From contig NC_073305.1 in NCBI RefSeq assembly GCF_027595985.1, forward strand, positions 110,194,035 to 110,258,034: a stretch of DNA of 64,000 nt. The letters run 5' to 3'. This DNA comes from Sorex araneus (lineage: Eukaryota; Chordata; Mammalia; Eulipotyphla; Soricidae). Positions 43,078 to 52,576 of the stretch are shown piece after piece. Positions within the stretch are counted from its first letter, which is position 1. Every line of letters starts with the position of its first letter. The notes under the pieces are model-generated. The model ran no database searches. It worked only from the letters and a program-made list of their open reading frames with translations, and was not told the DNA's origin. Made by a program: the position numbers and the translations under genes.

Positions 43078-44905
43078 CTAATGTCTGAGCTTGCTAAGCT
43101 TTGCAGAGAAGCGATAAAGGGAGATCTCAAAGAGAGAAGAGCAGTAGTGCTGACCGATTTGGCAGAAGCTGGGAAAAGTATTCACAATGTTCGCCTGTCC
43201 TTTGCCAACTATAAGACCAAGATGACTGCTCTCCGTCGTCCTGATGGATCAATCACATCTTCTAGAAAGGCAATGGAAAAGGTTATCCAGGACTTCTACT
43301 TGGATCTCTTTGATAGTTACATCCACCTGGCCACATACCAAATTCCACAGGATGGATATGTCATTCCCAACGTCCTCCCTTCCAAAATCCTACATGGCAT
43401 TTTGTCAGTAAAGAAGCATACAGCATCCAGTCCAGACAAAGTCAGACCCGAACACCTGAAGAATCTGCTGCCAGTACTCGTCAATACACTGGCTCGGCTC
43501 TTCACATGCTACCTGTCTGAGTGCAAGCTTCCATCCCAATGGAAAACCAGCAGGACCATCCTGTTGTACAAGAAGGGAGACATCCATGACATTGGCAACT
43601 ATCGCCCGAACAGCCTTTGTCCATCGTCTACAAGTTATTCACTCAAGTCATCCTGAATTGGATTGGCAGAACACTAGACAAAGGACAACCATGTGAGCAA
43701 GCTGGGTTCCGAAAAGGATTCAGTACAATCGACCATATCCTCACAGTGATCAAGCTCATTGAGGTTTCACAAGAGTTCAAGATGCCATTCTATCTAACTT
43801 TCATTGATTTAAAGAAGACCTTTGATTCTGTTGAGACTGAAGTGGTCATCGAAGCCTTAGCCAAACAGGGTGTTCAAACTCAGTACATCAGGATCCTCTT
43901 CAAGCTCTATTATGGATTCACCACCAGGATCTCACCATTCTACAAAGAAGTGATCATTGATGTAAAAGAGGGATTCGGCAGAGGGACACCATTTCACCAA
44001 AACTCTTCAGTGCCATGACTGGAATGGGAAGGAATGGGAGTGAAAATAGATGGTTAGCAACTACACCACCTCTGCTTTGCTGATGACATCGTTCTCATAA
44101 CACCAAATATCAGCCAAGCAGCACAAATGCTGGCCGACTTCGACCGTGAGTGTGGAAAGGTCGTACTGCAGCTGAATCTCACAAAGACAAAGTTCATGAG
44201 AAACAAATTAGTTCCTGATTTTCCATTTGCCCTCAATGAAACGAACATCTCCAAATGCAGCAGTTATGTGTACCTAGGTCAAGAACTCAACATGACAAAC
44301 GACCTGGTACCTGAACTGTGCAGGAGGAAGAGAGCAGCATGGAACACCTTCCATAGCATTGAAGACATAGTTAAGAGGATGAAGAATCTCCAGTTCTGGC
44401 ACATCTTTTCGACTCCAACGTTCTTTCTGCACTAACAAACGCCTCATAGACCTGGACCCTACGAAAACAGGATGAGAATGCTATTCAGGTATCCCAAAGA
44501 GGAATTGAAAGAGCTATACTTGGAATATCATGTTTCACTCAAGTGAGAGAAAGAATCTGGAGTTCTGAGCTCTGTCAACGATCAAGAATCCGGGATGCTG
44601 TCTCATTTGACAAGGCATCAAAAATCAGATGGGCCAGACATGTAATGCAATTTAGAGATGACTAGAGCTGTTACTGACTGGATTCCATGGGACGTCAAAA
44701 GACCCCGTGGCCGCCCACCTATGAGATGGTCAGACTTCTTTATCAAGACCATGAATGAACGGTTTGTGGCTCTTCGTATTCCTGGAGTGAGCAGATGCCA
44801 TTGGGCTACATTATCACACAACAGGGACAAATGGAGACGTTACTGGTGCCCGCTCAAACAAATCAACGAACAACAGGATGACAAGTGATACTATACAAAG
44901 TAAAC
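43078..44905 (+). mobile_element. 5'-truncated RTE-clade LINE
   Basis: A non-LTR retrotransposon keeps the reverse transcriptase and C-terminal part but no APE endonuclease. It ends with the coding sequence for DKWRRYWCPL, a TGA at 44886-44888 and a short TGATACTATAC-like tail without poly(A). Short 3' repeats and lack of poly(A) are typical of RTE elements. CTATGCAAAG (about 43048) and CTATACAAAG (44892-44901) could be a decayed TSD, but this is weak. Confidence 0.85.
43081..44888 (+). pseudogene. RTE-type reverse transcriptase ORF, broken
   Basis: The RT copies RTE RNA at the target site. In order the pieces are: 43081-43610 with the RT N-terminal region (SPDKVRPEHLKNLLP; ILLYKKGDIHDIGNYRP); a 1-nt deletion near 43612; 43617-44018 with QAGFRKGFSTIDHI and FYLTFIDLKKTFDSVE (first catalytic Asp in the FIDL segment); a break near 43985; FADD at 44076-44087 (catalytic core); AAQMLADFDRECGK and the SSYVYLGQELN motif; a break from 44400 with the frame partly recoverable to 44600; and 44658-44888, ending WRRYWCPLKQINEQQ. 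It cannot encode an active protein. The last 60 nt are shared with SINE-R tails. Confidence 0.88.
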
Positions 44906-45224
44906 ACTTGATACTAAATTCATCACAAGAAAGATTTTTCTTTTGCCTAGACAATATCTTATTCTTTGCATTACCTGAAGACCCTAAAAATCTAAGATAT
45001 AGTAGATGTCCAATATGCATGTTCATTAAACCAAGCTCTCTTTGTTGATTAACTCATTTATTAAATATTTATTGAGCTATAGTTCAGGAAGAAAATATAG
45101 AAAGAATGTATATTTCTTCCTCCATCTGATGAACAAAATCTAAGATATTTGTAAAATAATCTTCACTGAAGGAACCCCAAATCCATTGACCCTTACATAT
45201 TGTGTAAATGAGGAAATGCCTACA
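44906..45224. other. Intergenic DNA, no feature recognised
   Basis: AT-rich DNA with nothing that I can support. Confidence 0.4.
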
Positions 45225-46375
45225 TCAAAAATTGAGATATAGTGCAGGAGTTAAAGCACTTGCCTTGGTGGATTCGACACAGATGGCCATGCCTTTGCAT
45301 AGCCGCTTTGCTGCTGAACGACCAGGATCCAGAGCCAGCTATATTACTTGGGGTCCGAGCAAGTGCTTGCAGCCATGTCTCCAGACTGTGAACTAAGCTT
45401 TTGCCCCACGCCGGCTAACGGGGGAAATATCCTTCTTCCTTGGTTTTTCTTCCCTCCGGGAGGAAGCAGCATGGCATCCGCCATTTTATGAAACTTTTAA
45501 ACAGGTATGAACTTGGTGGCGCGGGGAAAAAAATGTGTTTTGAACTTGAAATAGCGGGACGCCTGGGCAGTCTCGGGCTGGGGCTGGTGCCAGCTCGAGC
45601 TTCGCCGAGATTCGACCCGGGTGACCATGCCTTTGCATAGCTGCTTTGCTGCTGAATGACCAGGATCCAGAGCCAGCTATATTACTTGGGGTCCCAGTGA
45701 GTGCTTGTAGCCATGTCTCCAGACTGAGAACTAAGCTTTTGCTCCATGCTGCTCCAGGAAGGGAAATGATGCAATTTCCAACTTAAATCTCCCTGGGCTT
45801 AATTACTAAAATACAGAAATCCTAAACCGCACGGCCGCAGTAGTGGCCAAACAACTTTATATCTCTTCATTCTCATCAGTGAAGATCTAATTATCAAATG
45901 TTTCCCTGTCAATAGGGCCGAATTCTTGGGGGATAAATTCCAACAAGAATAGTTAGTTCTGTGTTGAATCTCCAACAACAATAGTGAGCTTTGTGTTGAA
46001 ATATGGAACGTAATCAAGGTAAAAAGAAAAGGAAGTGAAATTTATCAGTTATGCAGGGGGGGGTTGGGGGCGGGGGGTGGGAGGTATACTAGGTTTTTTT
46101 CTTTTCTTTTCTTGGTGGTGGAATATGGGCACTGGTGAAAGGATGGGTGTTTGAGCATTGTATAACTGAGACATAAGCCTGAGAACTTTGTAACTTTCCA
46201 CATGGTGATTCAATAAAATAAATTTAAAAAATAAATAAATAAAGCACTTGCCTTGCATGTGCCTATTCCTAATTCAATCCAAGTACTGCAAGGTCCTCAA
46301 GCACCACCAGAAGTAACCCTTGAGCTCAAATCCAGGACTAGCTCCCTAAGAATGCCCTGTCTGAACAAACTTTCT
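45225..46375 (+). mobile_element. Old SINE split by a composite retroposon
   Basis: AAATTGAGATATAGTGCAGGAGTTAAAGCACTTGCC is a SINE head; it is cut at 45266 and continues at 46240 with GCACTTGCCTTGCATGTGCC, CTAATTCAATCC and CAAGCACCACCAGAAGTAACC. The CR insertion duplicated 15 bp of it. Confidence 0.85.
45267..46239 (+). mobile_element. Composite retroposon (CR) copy D with perfect 15-bp TSD
   Basis: TAAAGCACTTGCCTT flanks it at 45252-45266 and 46240-46254. Two tandem units start GATTCGACNCRGRTGNCCATGCC at about 45271 and 45609 (period about 340 bp). They share TTTGCATAGC-GCTTTGCTGCTGAA, CAGGATCCAGAGCCAGC and GCTTGYAGCCATGTCTCCAGACTG. The 3' part has CCGCACGGCCGCAGTAG, AACAATAGTGAGCTTTGTG, GGGGTTGGGGGCGGGGGG, GGGCACTGGTGAAAGGATGG and ATTCAATAAAATAAAT. 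GC-rich stretches such as CTTGGTGGCGCGGGG recur in copies B, E and F. Confidence 0.95.
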
Positions 46376-46587
46376 CCCATTATCAAACTTTCTCCCATAC
46401 CACAAAAAATTGGAAAAAGAGACTGAGATACAGTCCTGACATAAATCTCACCATAAGTCATGATTACCTCATTTCCAAAGAGTTTTGGAATCTGTAACTC
46501 AAACTTCTTCCTGAAAGTCAAATATTTTAACTCTACATCCAACAATACTATTTTGATTGCACATGAGAAAAAAAGTTCCCAAAATAT

Positions 46588-46795
46588 CTGCCGACCAGGT
46601 TTTGATTCCTCCATCTCTCTCAGAGAGTCCATTAAGCTACTGAGAGTATCCCGCCCACATGGCAAAGCCTGGCAAGCTACCCGTGACATATTCAATATGC
46701 CAAAAACAGTAACAACAAGTCTCACAATGGAGATGTTACTAGTGCCCGCTCGAGCAAATCAATGAACAACGGGATGACAGAACTACAGTGCTACT
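46588..46795 (+). mobile_element. SINE-R, 5'-truncated
   Basis: It begins inside the head (CCGACCAGGTTTTGATTCC) and continues with TCTCTCAGAGAGTCC, AGTATCCCGCCCAC, GGCAAGCTACCCGTGAC, TCACAATGGAGATGTTACT and GCTCGAGCAAATCAATGAAC, ending CTACAGTGCTAC. Confidence 0.9.
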
Positions 46796-46839
46796 TCTTA
46801 TGGACTCCTCAGATTCATAGCAGCTAATTCCCACGAACA

Positions 46840-47128
46840 AATGCAGAGGCAACCAACTCTGATGCCGTCTTTCTGTGAAATATTGAAAACCTGTACACTG
46901 AATAATATAAGAAAAATTAAATAAATTGAAGAAGGGGGATGGGGATTGGGGGGAGGTATACCGTGATTCTTGGTGGTAGAATATGTGCACTGGTGAAGGG
47001 ATGGGTGTTCGAGCATTGTATAACTGAGACTTAAGCCTGAAAGCTTTGTAACTTTCCTCATGGTGATTCAGTAATAATAAATAAATAAGTAAATAAATAA
47101 ATAAGTAATAAAATAAAATAAATTTAAG
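46840..47128 (+). mobile_element. CR or L1 3' end fragment
   Basis: GTGAAATATTGAAAACCTG, a GGGGGATGGGGATTGGGGGG tract, GTGCACTGGTGAAGGGATGG, GAGCATTGTATAACTGAGAC and ATTCAGTAATAATAAATAAA match the CR 3' end. The body is missing through 5' truncation. Confidence 0.85.
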
Positions 47129-47129
47129 A

Positions 47130-47720
47130 AGATACAAAGAATTGGAAAAATTGACTGTGTAATTGACAGGAAGAATTAATATTTTTAAAATGTCCATGCT
47201 AACCAAAGTGATCTGTAAATTTAATATAATTACAATTTTTAAAATTGGAATGTTTTCAACAAGTCTCACAATGGAGACATTACTGCTGCCCGCTCTAGAG
47301 CAAATCGATGAGCAATGGGATGATCGTGACAGTGACAGTGACAGTGGAATGTTTTCAGAAATAAAATCTTAAACCTTATGTAGAAACACAAAATCCCTAG
47401 ATAGCAATGTTAAGTAAAATGAACAAAACTACAGGCACTGTGCTTTCTGGTTTTAAATTATACTATGATGCTGTAATTATTAAAACATACATTATGTTGG
47501 CATAAAACAAAAACAGAGATCATGTAACAGAATAAAGACTCCAGAACTTAATCCAAGCTTATCTTATCAATTAATTTAAAACAAGGAGCTAAGAAAATAT
47601 ATTCAGGAAAGGATAATCTCTTCAATAAATAGTATTAGGAAAAATGGACAACTACATACAAAAAAATAAAACTGAACCGTTATCTTACTTCAAACTGGAT
47701 TAAAAATTTGAAAGTTTTTT
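47130..47720 (+). mobile_element. Old L1 ORF2 fragment, split by a small SINE tail
   Basis: GACAGGAAGAATTAATATTTTTAAAATGTCCAT and GCAATGTTAAGTAAAATGAAC recall the thumb-region codons of old L1 ORF2 (GRINI-K motif). It continues after the insertion at 47259-47344 to CAAACTGGATTAAAAATTTG. Confidence 0.75.
47259..47344 (+). mobile_element. 86-bp SINE-R tail insertion with perfect 13-bp TSD
   Basis: TGGAATGTTTTCA flanks it at 47246-47258 and 47345-47357. The insert consists only of ACAAGTCTCACAATGGAGAC, the RTE-like tail and a GACAGT tandem (four units). No head is present, so it is an extreme 5'-truncated copy. Confidence 0.94.
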
Positions 47721-48093
47721 TTCCTTTTTTTATTGTGGCTTGAAAGGTATGAAGCGTTTAAGCATCCTTGTGAAATGATCTTACTTCACAAAGCATAATT
47801 ATAACATCTGTGCGGTACTAGAAAGCAAGGAAACAAAACATAGAATTTGTCCCTATTTGTAATAGGGATCATCACCTATTATCATGTAGCAATAAAAGAA
47901 TATTGCAATACTCTATGTGAAAAGGATTATGGTGTCAAGGGTGGTAGAAGTTAAAGATATGAGAAATGCTAAATGTATGGCTATTTTATTGGCCAAATTT
48001 ATGGATAGCATATCAAAAGTATTAGGGCAACATGATTTGTTGATGGATTGGACATGGATTGTGGAGAAAGATTCAATGATGCCTCAACAAGAG

Positions 48094-48097
<4 letters not shown>
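47721..48097. other. Intergenic DNA, no gene recognised
   Basis: A plus-strand frame at 47917-48135 runs into the TTG microsatellite and shows no family signature. Confidence 0.4.
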
Positions 48098-48124
<27 letters not shown>

Positions 48125-48340
48125 GTTTTTATTGAATCACTTTGAGATGATTTGGCTTCAGCTATACAATGTTTCAACACTCTTTTCTCCACCAGTGTAC
48201 ATTTTCTACCACCAATGTCCCCATTTCCTTCCTACCATGCCTCTGCCACGTCACCCCCACCTCCCTGCCTGCCTCTATGGCAAGCACCTTTCTTCTTTCT
48301 CCCTGTCTTTCCTTTTGTGCATTATAGTTTGCAATACAGT
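48098..48340 (-). mobile_element. L1 3' end, antisense, with GTT microsatellite tail
   Basis: GTTGTT repeats (48098-48128) lead into TTTATTGAATCACTTTGAG and ACTCTTTTCTCCACCAGTGTAC, CACCAATGTCCCCATTTCC and CACCCCCACCTCCC, the antisense of the L1 3' end. The A-rich L1 tail has become a CAA/TTG microsatellite. Confidence 0.82.
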
Positions 48341-48772
48341 TACTAAAAGATCATTGTGTTTGTTCAGGGTATTCAGTATGTCTATTGGTAAAGCACATGT
48401 GGAATAGCTTTTTCCCCTGAACTGGGTGGCAGCTTTTGGGTGTGCTGTCAGGTCTTCCAGAAGTACAGGGAAGTAGGGGGAGATAACCCATCCCCGACAT
48501 CAAGAAAGCCTGGAGATGTCAGTCACAAAACCCACAAACCCAAATTTTTAGCAGATTAATATCTTTATGAGGTCTATCCCGAGATAGTGGAGTCTGGCCA
48601 GGGGCATGGCAGCAGGGAACTGATTTTAGATTGTGGAAGCAAGTGGCTGCCAGGGGCTCTGTTTGGGAAGGGACCAGGCTGACCTGCCCTTCTCTGACCT
48701 ACCCCAGTCTTTTCAATCTTGCATGGGTCCAATTAACTTGTGACTTTTAATCTTTTTCGAGATTTATTAATG
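48341..48772. repeat. Unclassified repeat, part of a permuted family
   Basis: A segment near 48640-48720 (GCTGCCAGGGGCTCTG, CAGGCTGACCTGCCCTTCTCTGA) resembles 59950-60000 (GCTGCCGGGGCTCTGCTCAG, CTCAACCTGCCTTGCTCTGAG). I do not know the family. Confidence 0.45.
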
Positions 48773-48785
48773 GGTCTCTTAAGCA

Positions 48786-49036
48786 TTGTAGCACTATAGC
48801 ACTGTCATCCCATTGTTCATCGATTTGCTCAAGTGGGCACCGGTAACATCTCTATTGTGAGACTTGTTACTGTTTTTTTGAATATTGAATACACCACGAG
48901 TAGCTTGCCAGGCTCTGCCTTGTGGGCGGGATACTCTCAGTAGCTTGCAGGGCTCTCTGAGAGGGATGGAGAAATGAAACCCGGGTTGGCCACGTGCAAG
49001 GCAAATGCACTACCCGCTGTGCTATTGCTCCAGTCT
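48786..49036 (-). mobile_element. SINE-R, full length, antisense, with perfect 13-bp TSD
   Basis: GGTCTCTTAAGCA flanks it at 48773-48785 and 49037-49049. The plus strand runs from TTGTAGCACTATAGCACTG (tail repeats) through GTAACATCTCTATTGTGAG to GCTATTGCTCCAGTCT (head). The complete head shows that it is a full unit. Confidence 0.95.
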
Positions 49037-49049
49037 GGTCTCTTAAGCA

Positions 49050-50290
49050 AGTCTGATAAATGAGCTTGTATGGCTGAGCCGGAAGTTCCTTGTGGGTGTG
49101 GCTCCAACATACCTAACTTTCAGCAGTTTAGTTTCTTGGGAAACTGAGTCCTGAGTTGTTGGAGTCTGTCCAGAGGCGTAGTGGTAAATTTGGGGTATCA
49201 GAGAGTCTGAAGGCACCATCAGGTTGCTGATGTACTCATACCCACAGGTCCCAGTTGACCTGCTGGCAGTGCCACTCCCCTGGACCCCAAAGGCAATGTC
49301 AACAACGGCCCTAGCAGGAACCAGGATTGGTGCCAGTGCTGCCACTGTTGGTGGTTTGGGCACTCTGGGCAGGTTTTTAGCCACCAGTCCAGCAGAGCCT
49401 GAACGGCGGGGGGGGGGGGGGGGGGAGGGGGGGGCGGGGCACACATCCCCATCCTGGGTCTCCAGACAGTTGGCACTCGGGGAGGTTTTCCTCCATAATA
49501 TACTAATATACTGCAGGCAGCACTGGCTAGTCTGGGAGCAGCAGTAGCTTTCAGTATTAGCTTCGTTTCTGGACCCAGAGTGGTACCCAGCTGCCCGCAA
49601 GTTTCTGGAGCCACTCAGCCACCCAAGCTGGTCACTCATGGCAGAAACCTGGGACACCATAGCAGTTCCAGGAATAAGGCTGGCCTTGAATAAATGCCCT
49701 TTTAAAGAATTGACACCTACATCCATCCCACAAAATTATAGAGTTTCTGTGAAGTCAGGGTCCACAGTTCAGATTTCCGAGAGGCACCACTGCTCCACCC
49801 ATCCCCGCATCTGCGTTCGCGCTGCCCCCATTTCGGCTCCACCTCAACATGGTGTTTTATCTCTTAAAGGAACTTAGGAGGATTATTGAGATTTGGCCAC
49901 TGTTGGGACTGATGGAGAGGAGTGATTTACAGGGTGCCAAACTGAGAGCAGATACAAAAAAAATTATTTTACACTGAAAACTTAACCTGCCCCACTCCCA
50001 AGGGCCCCAGTGAAGACAGCCAGGCGCAGGGGCATTGCTTTATAGTCTCTGGATCTTGACTGTTGATGGGATTACACGAGTACTGGGGGCATTTTGTGGG
50101 TATGGCTGTCAAAATACTGGAGAATGAGGGGTCTAAGTGGAGGAGGCCTAGTCCCGATCCAAGCGGGCTTGGAGATCTCAGCAACAGGTCCCGCACACCT
50201 GAGTTGCTCTGCGGGTTCCTTCATGCACGAAGCTTGTCTGAACGTGTGGAGAGGGGCCTTGAGCATGGCTGTGACTGGGTTGAGTAATTC
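49050..50290. repeat. Unclassified mosaic repeat with a long G tract
   Basis: The sequence is GC-richer than its surroundings and contains a G-homopolymer (49408-49425, then GGGGGGGG, 49427-49434). The right part, 49985-50280, matches 59800-60090: GTGAAGACAGCCAGGC, TATAGTCTCTGGATCTTG, GGCTTGGAGATCT-AG and GGCCTTGAGCATG. These blocks stand in a different order, as expected for units cut from a tandem array. Open frames on both strands give Gly/Pro-rich products without a recognisable family. Confidence 0.5.
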
Positions 50291-50299
50291 ATCAAATAT

Positions 50300-51070
50300 A
50301 CAATGAAAGGCCAATAGGTACTTTAAAATTACTCTGCAGCATCTGTCATTAGGGACTGCAGGTCAGAAGCAAATGAATGATCACTTTACACTAAACAGGA
50401 TGACAAATCACAGTTGTAATCATAATAATGGAAAAAGTCAAGTATTGACATGGGTGTAGGGAAATTGGAATTGTCATATACTCTTGTCAGGAATACAGAA
50501 TGGTGCAGCTACTATGAAAAAATATTTGAGATGTTTCTCAAGGAGTTAAATGGAATTAGTGTATGATCCAAAAATTTCCCTCTTACAAAGCCCTGAAGAA
50601 ATAAAAGTTGATGTTCACACACACACACAAAACCCTGATATAATCTTCAGAACAGCATTCTTCATAATAGTCCAAAAGTAGAAATGAGCTAAGTGTCTAT
50701 CAACTGATGGATGGATAAATTAAATGCTATGTACCATACAATGGGCGCAACATTTTACCATGAAAAAGGATTGCATACCACTACACATGGATGAACCTTG
50801 AAAACATTATGTTAAGCAAAAGAAGCCACTCATAAAGCCCATATCCGCATACAGTATAAGAACATTGAAATGAAATACAAAAATAGGCAAGCCCAGAGAT
50901 AAACAACTTGTGAGAAGCTATTGGGAATGGTGAGTGGGCAATTGCTTCATGGGTACACATTTTCTTTGGCATGAAATTTTTTTCTCTGGAACTAGACAGT
51001 GATGGATAGACAATATTGTGAATATAATGTCTCCACTGGACTGTACATATTAAAGTAATTAAGTTATATG
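50300..51070 (+). mobile_element. Old L1 3' region (end of ORF2 and 3' UTR)
   Basis: GTCAGGAATACAGAATGGTGCAGC, TTCATAATAGTCCAAAAGTAG, AACTGATGGATGGATAAAT and GGATGAACCTTGAAAACATTATG are typical of the ORF2 C-terminus in old mammalian L1. It ends in CTGTACATATTAAAGTAATTAAG. Many frameshifts; ancient insertion. Confidence 0.85.
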
Positions 51071-51390
51071 ACAGTTGAAAGAAAAAATAAGAAATATAGA
51101 AAGGGATCAAACAAAAAACTCAGAATATTTTGTACTTTGCAAGTCTTGAACGACAAAAAAAAAAGAAAAGAAAAGAAAAAAATAAAAAAAGACAATCTTG
51201 TTCCCTCCTGCTCTTGGTACTCTCAAGGGCTGAGAGTAAAGTTTCTGTCCTTCAATTTCTGGGAAACCAAGAAATCCTTGCCATGAGTATCTTTATTTTG
51301 AGTCTGTTGGAAATAAATACCCACTGCGACCTCACACCCCCCACCAATTGCTATTTCACTTGGAGGCTACACAACCTCTTATAGCCTAGT
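51071..51390. other. AAAG/AAAAG microsatellite and unassigned DNA
   Basis: An A-rich AAAAG tandem lies at about 51155-51192. No gene is supported. Confidence 0.5.
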
Positions 51391-51392
51391 TC

Positions 51393-51662
51393 TCCCTCTC
51401 AGAGAACCTGGCAATGTACCGAGAGCATCCTGCCTGCATGGCAGAGCCTGAAAAGCTCTCCATGGTGTATTCGATATGCCAAATACAGTAACAATGATGG
51501 TCTCATTCCCCTTACTCTGAAAGAGCCTCCAAAGAGGCACCTCTGGGAAGAACAAGTAAAAAGAGGCTGCTAAAAATCTCAGGCCTAGGACGAATAGAGA
51601 CGTTACTGGTGCCCACTCGAGCAAATCAACGATCAATGGGATGACAATGATATAATGATACT
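51393..51662 (+). mobile_element. RTE-tailed SINE, longer variant, head truncated
   Basis: CCCTCTCAGAGAACCTGG, AGCATCCTGCCTGCATGGC, TTCGATATGCCAAATACAG, GGTCTCATTCCCC, AAAGAGCCTCCAAAG, GACGAATAGAGACGTTACTG and GGGATGACAATGATATAATGATAC. Same long variant as 29084-29310. Confidence 0.85.
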
Positions 51663-52078
51663 GAAAACACCAATTTTCAGGCTGAGAACTCTCTAGTCTT
51701 CTTAGAGTGGGGGTGGCTTTCCACCCCCACTTCTGTACTTCCCAGAACCCCCAGCACCCACACCCACATATGAAATTGCCCACCTGTCAACTCATCTGCC
51801 CAGTTCTACAGATCTAAAGTTTCTGGACCACATAGACAATTCTACCGTACTGACATTCCAATGGGAGCACACCAAATTAAACTAAGCCCAACAAACAAAA
51901 ACATTATCACAGAAGGTTCATCTAGCAACAAACAGCTTAGTAAATTCTCAGACAAGGGCTTAATAACATCATGGTGAGATACAACAATTTTTACAAATTT
52001 TATTTTACTGGAGTATTTTTCATAATTACATTAGCCATTTAGTTGTATCAAGCAATATAAAATAAATTATTGTGTCTG
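51663..52078. other. Intergenic DNA, no feature recognised
   Basis: No gene is supported. Confidence 0.4.
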
Positions 52079-52079
52079 C

Positions 52080-52255
52080 TAAAGGGGAATCCTTGGTGGG
52101 CGGTGACTGGGAAAACAGAAAATCATAGAGGAAAGGTTAGTCTGGTGGTAGGACTGATTTTGGAACATTCAATGCTCATAATAACTGTATAATAAACAAC
52201 TTTATAAACCATATCATTTAAATAGAGTAATAAATAAATAAATAGAGTAAAAAAA
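52080..52255 (+). mobile_element. Old L1-like 3' end
   Basis: GGTGGGCGGTGACTGGG, GTCTGGTGGTAGGACTG, TTGGAACATTCAATGC and ATAACTGTATAATAAACAAC recall the 3' UTR of the old L1 at about 18830-18950. It ends with AAATAAATAAATAGAG repeats. Confidence 0.5.
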
Positions 52256-52561
52256 ATAAAATGTTATTGAGGTCATTCTATATCTTTACCTACTTCCTTT
52301 TTGTCTTAGTATTTGATTATATCCCTATTCCTACCTTTTTTACATTACAAATTGTATGTATTTGTAAACTCAAAACTCAAAATAGTTCCCTTCTGTAATA
52401 TCATGTAACTATGAAATGATGTTATACAGATATTGCAATATATAAAGAAAGATGCATCTGATTATGCCCCCAACTTCTCAAAAAGAATTTATAAATATAT
52501 CAAACTCTCAAAGGGGACATTTTAGGCTCATCAGTGTACACCCTGGTGCAGGTTGGAAATT
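52256..52561. other. Intergenic DNA, no feature recognised
   Basis: AT-rich DNA without supported features. Confidence 0.4.
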
Positions 52562-52576
52562 AAAATTCAGTTCAGC

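Noticed and set aside
43081..43656. Independent host gene encoding a reverse-transcriptase-like protein
   Set aside because: It continues, with frameshifts, into RT core and C-terminal motifs of an RTE LINE and ends in an RTE-type tail; it is a truncated mobile element.
45267..46239. CR elements as solo LTRs
   Set aside because: They end in a G-rich L1-like 3' module with AATAAA and poly(A) and have 14-18 bp TSDs, not TG...CA ends with 4-6 bp duplications.
49224..49547. Resemblance of a plus-strand frame (GASAATVGGLG) to mitochondrial ATP synthase subunit c
   Set aside because: The match is a few low-complexity Gly/Ala residues only; the flanking residues do not fit, and the frame runs into a G homopolymer inside a repeat.
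49043..49726. Minus-strand 227-codon open frame as a gene
   Set aside because: It crosses the G homopolymer and the antisense SINE border, has no known domain, and overlaps open frames in other phases, as expected in GC-rich repeat DNA.
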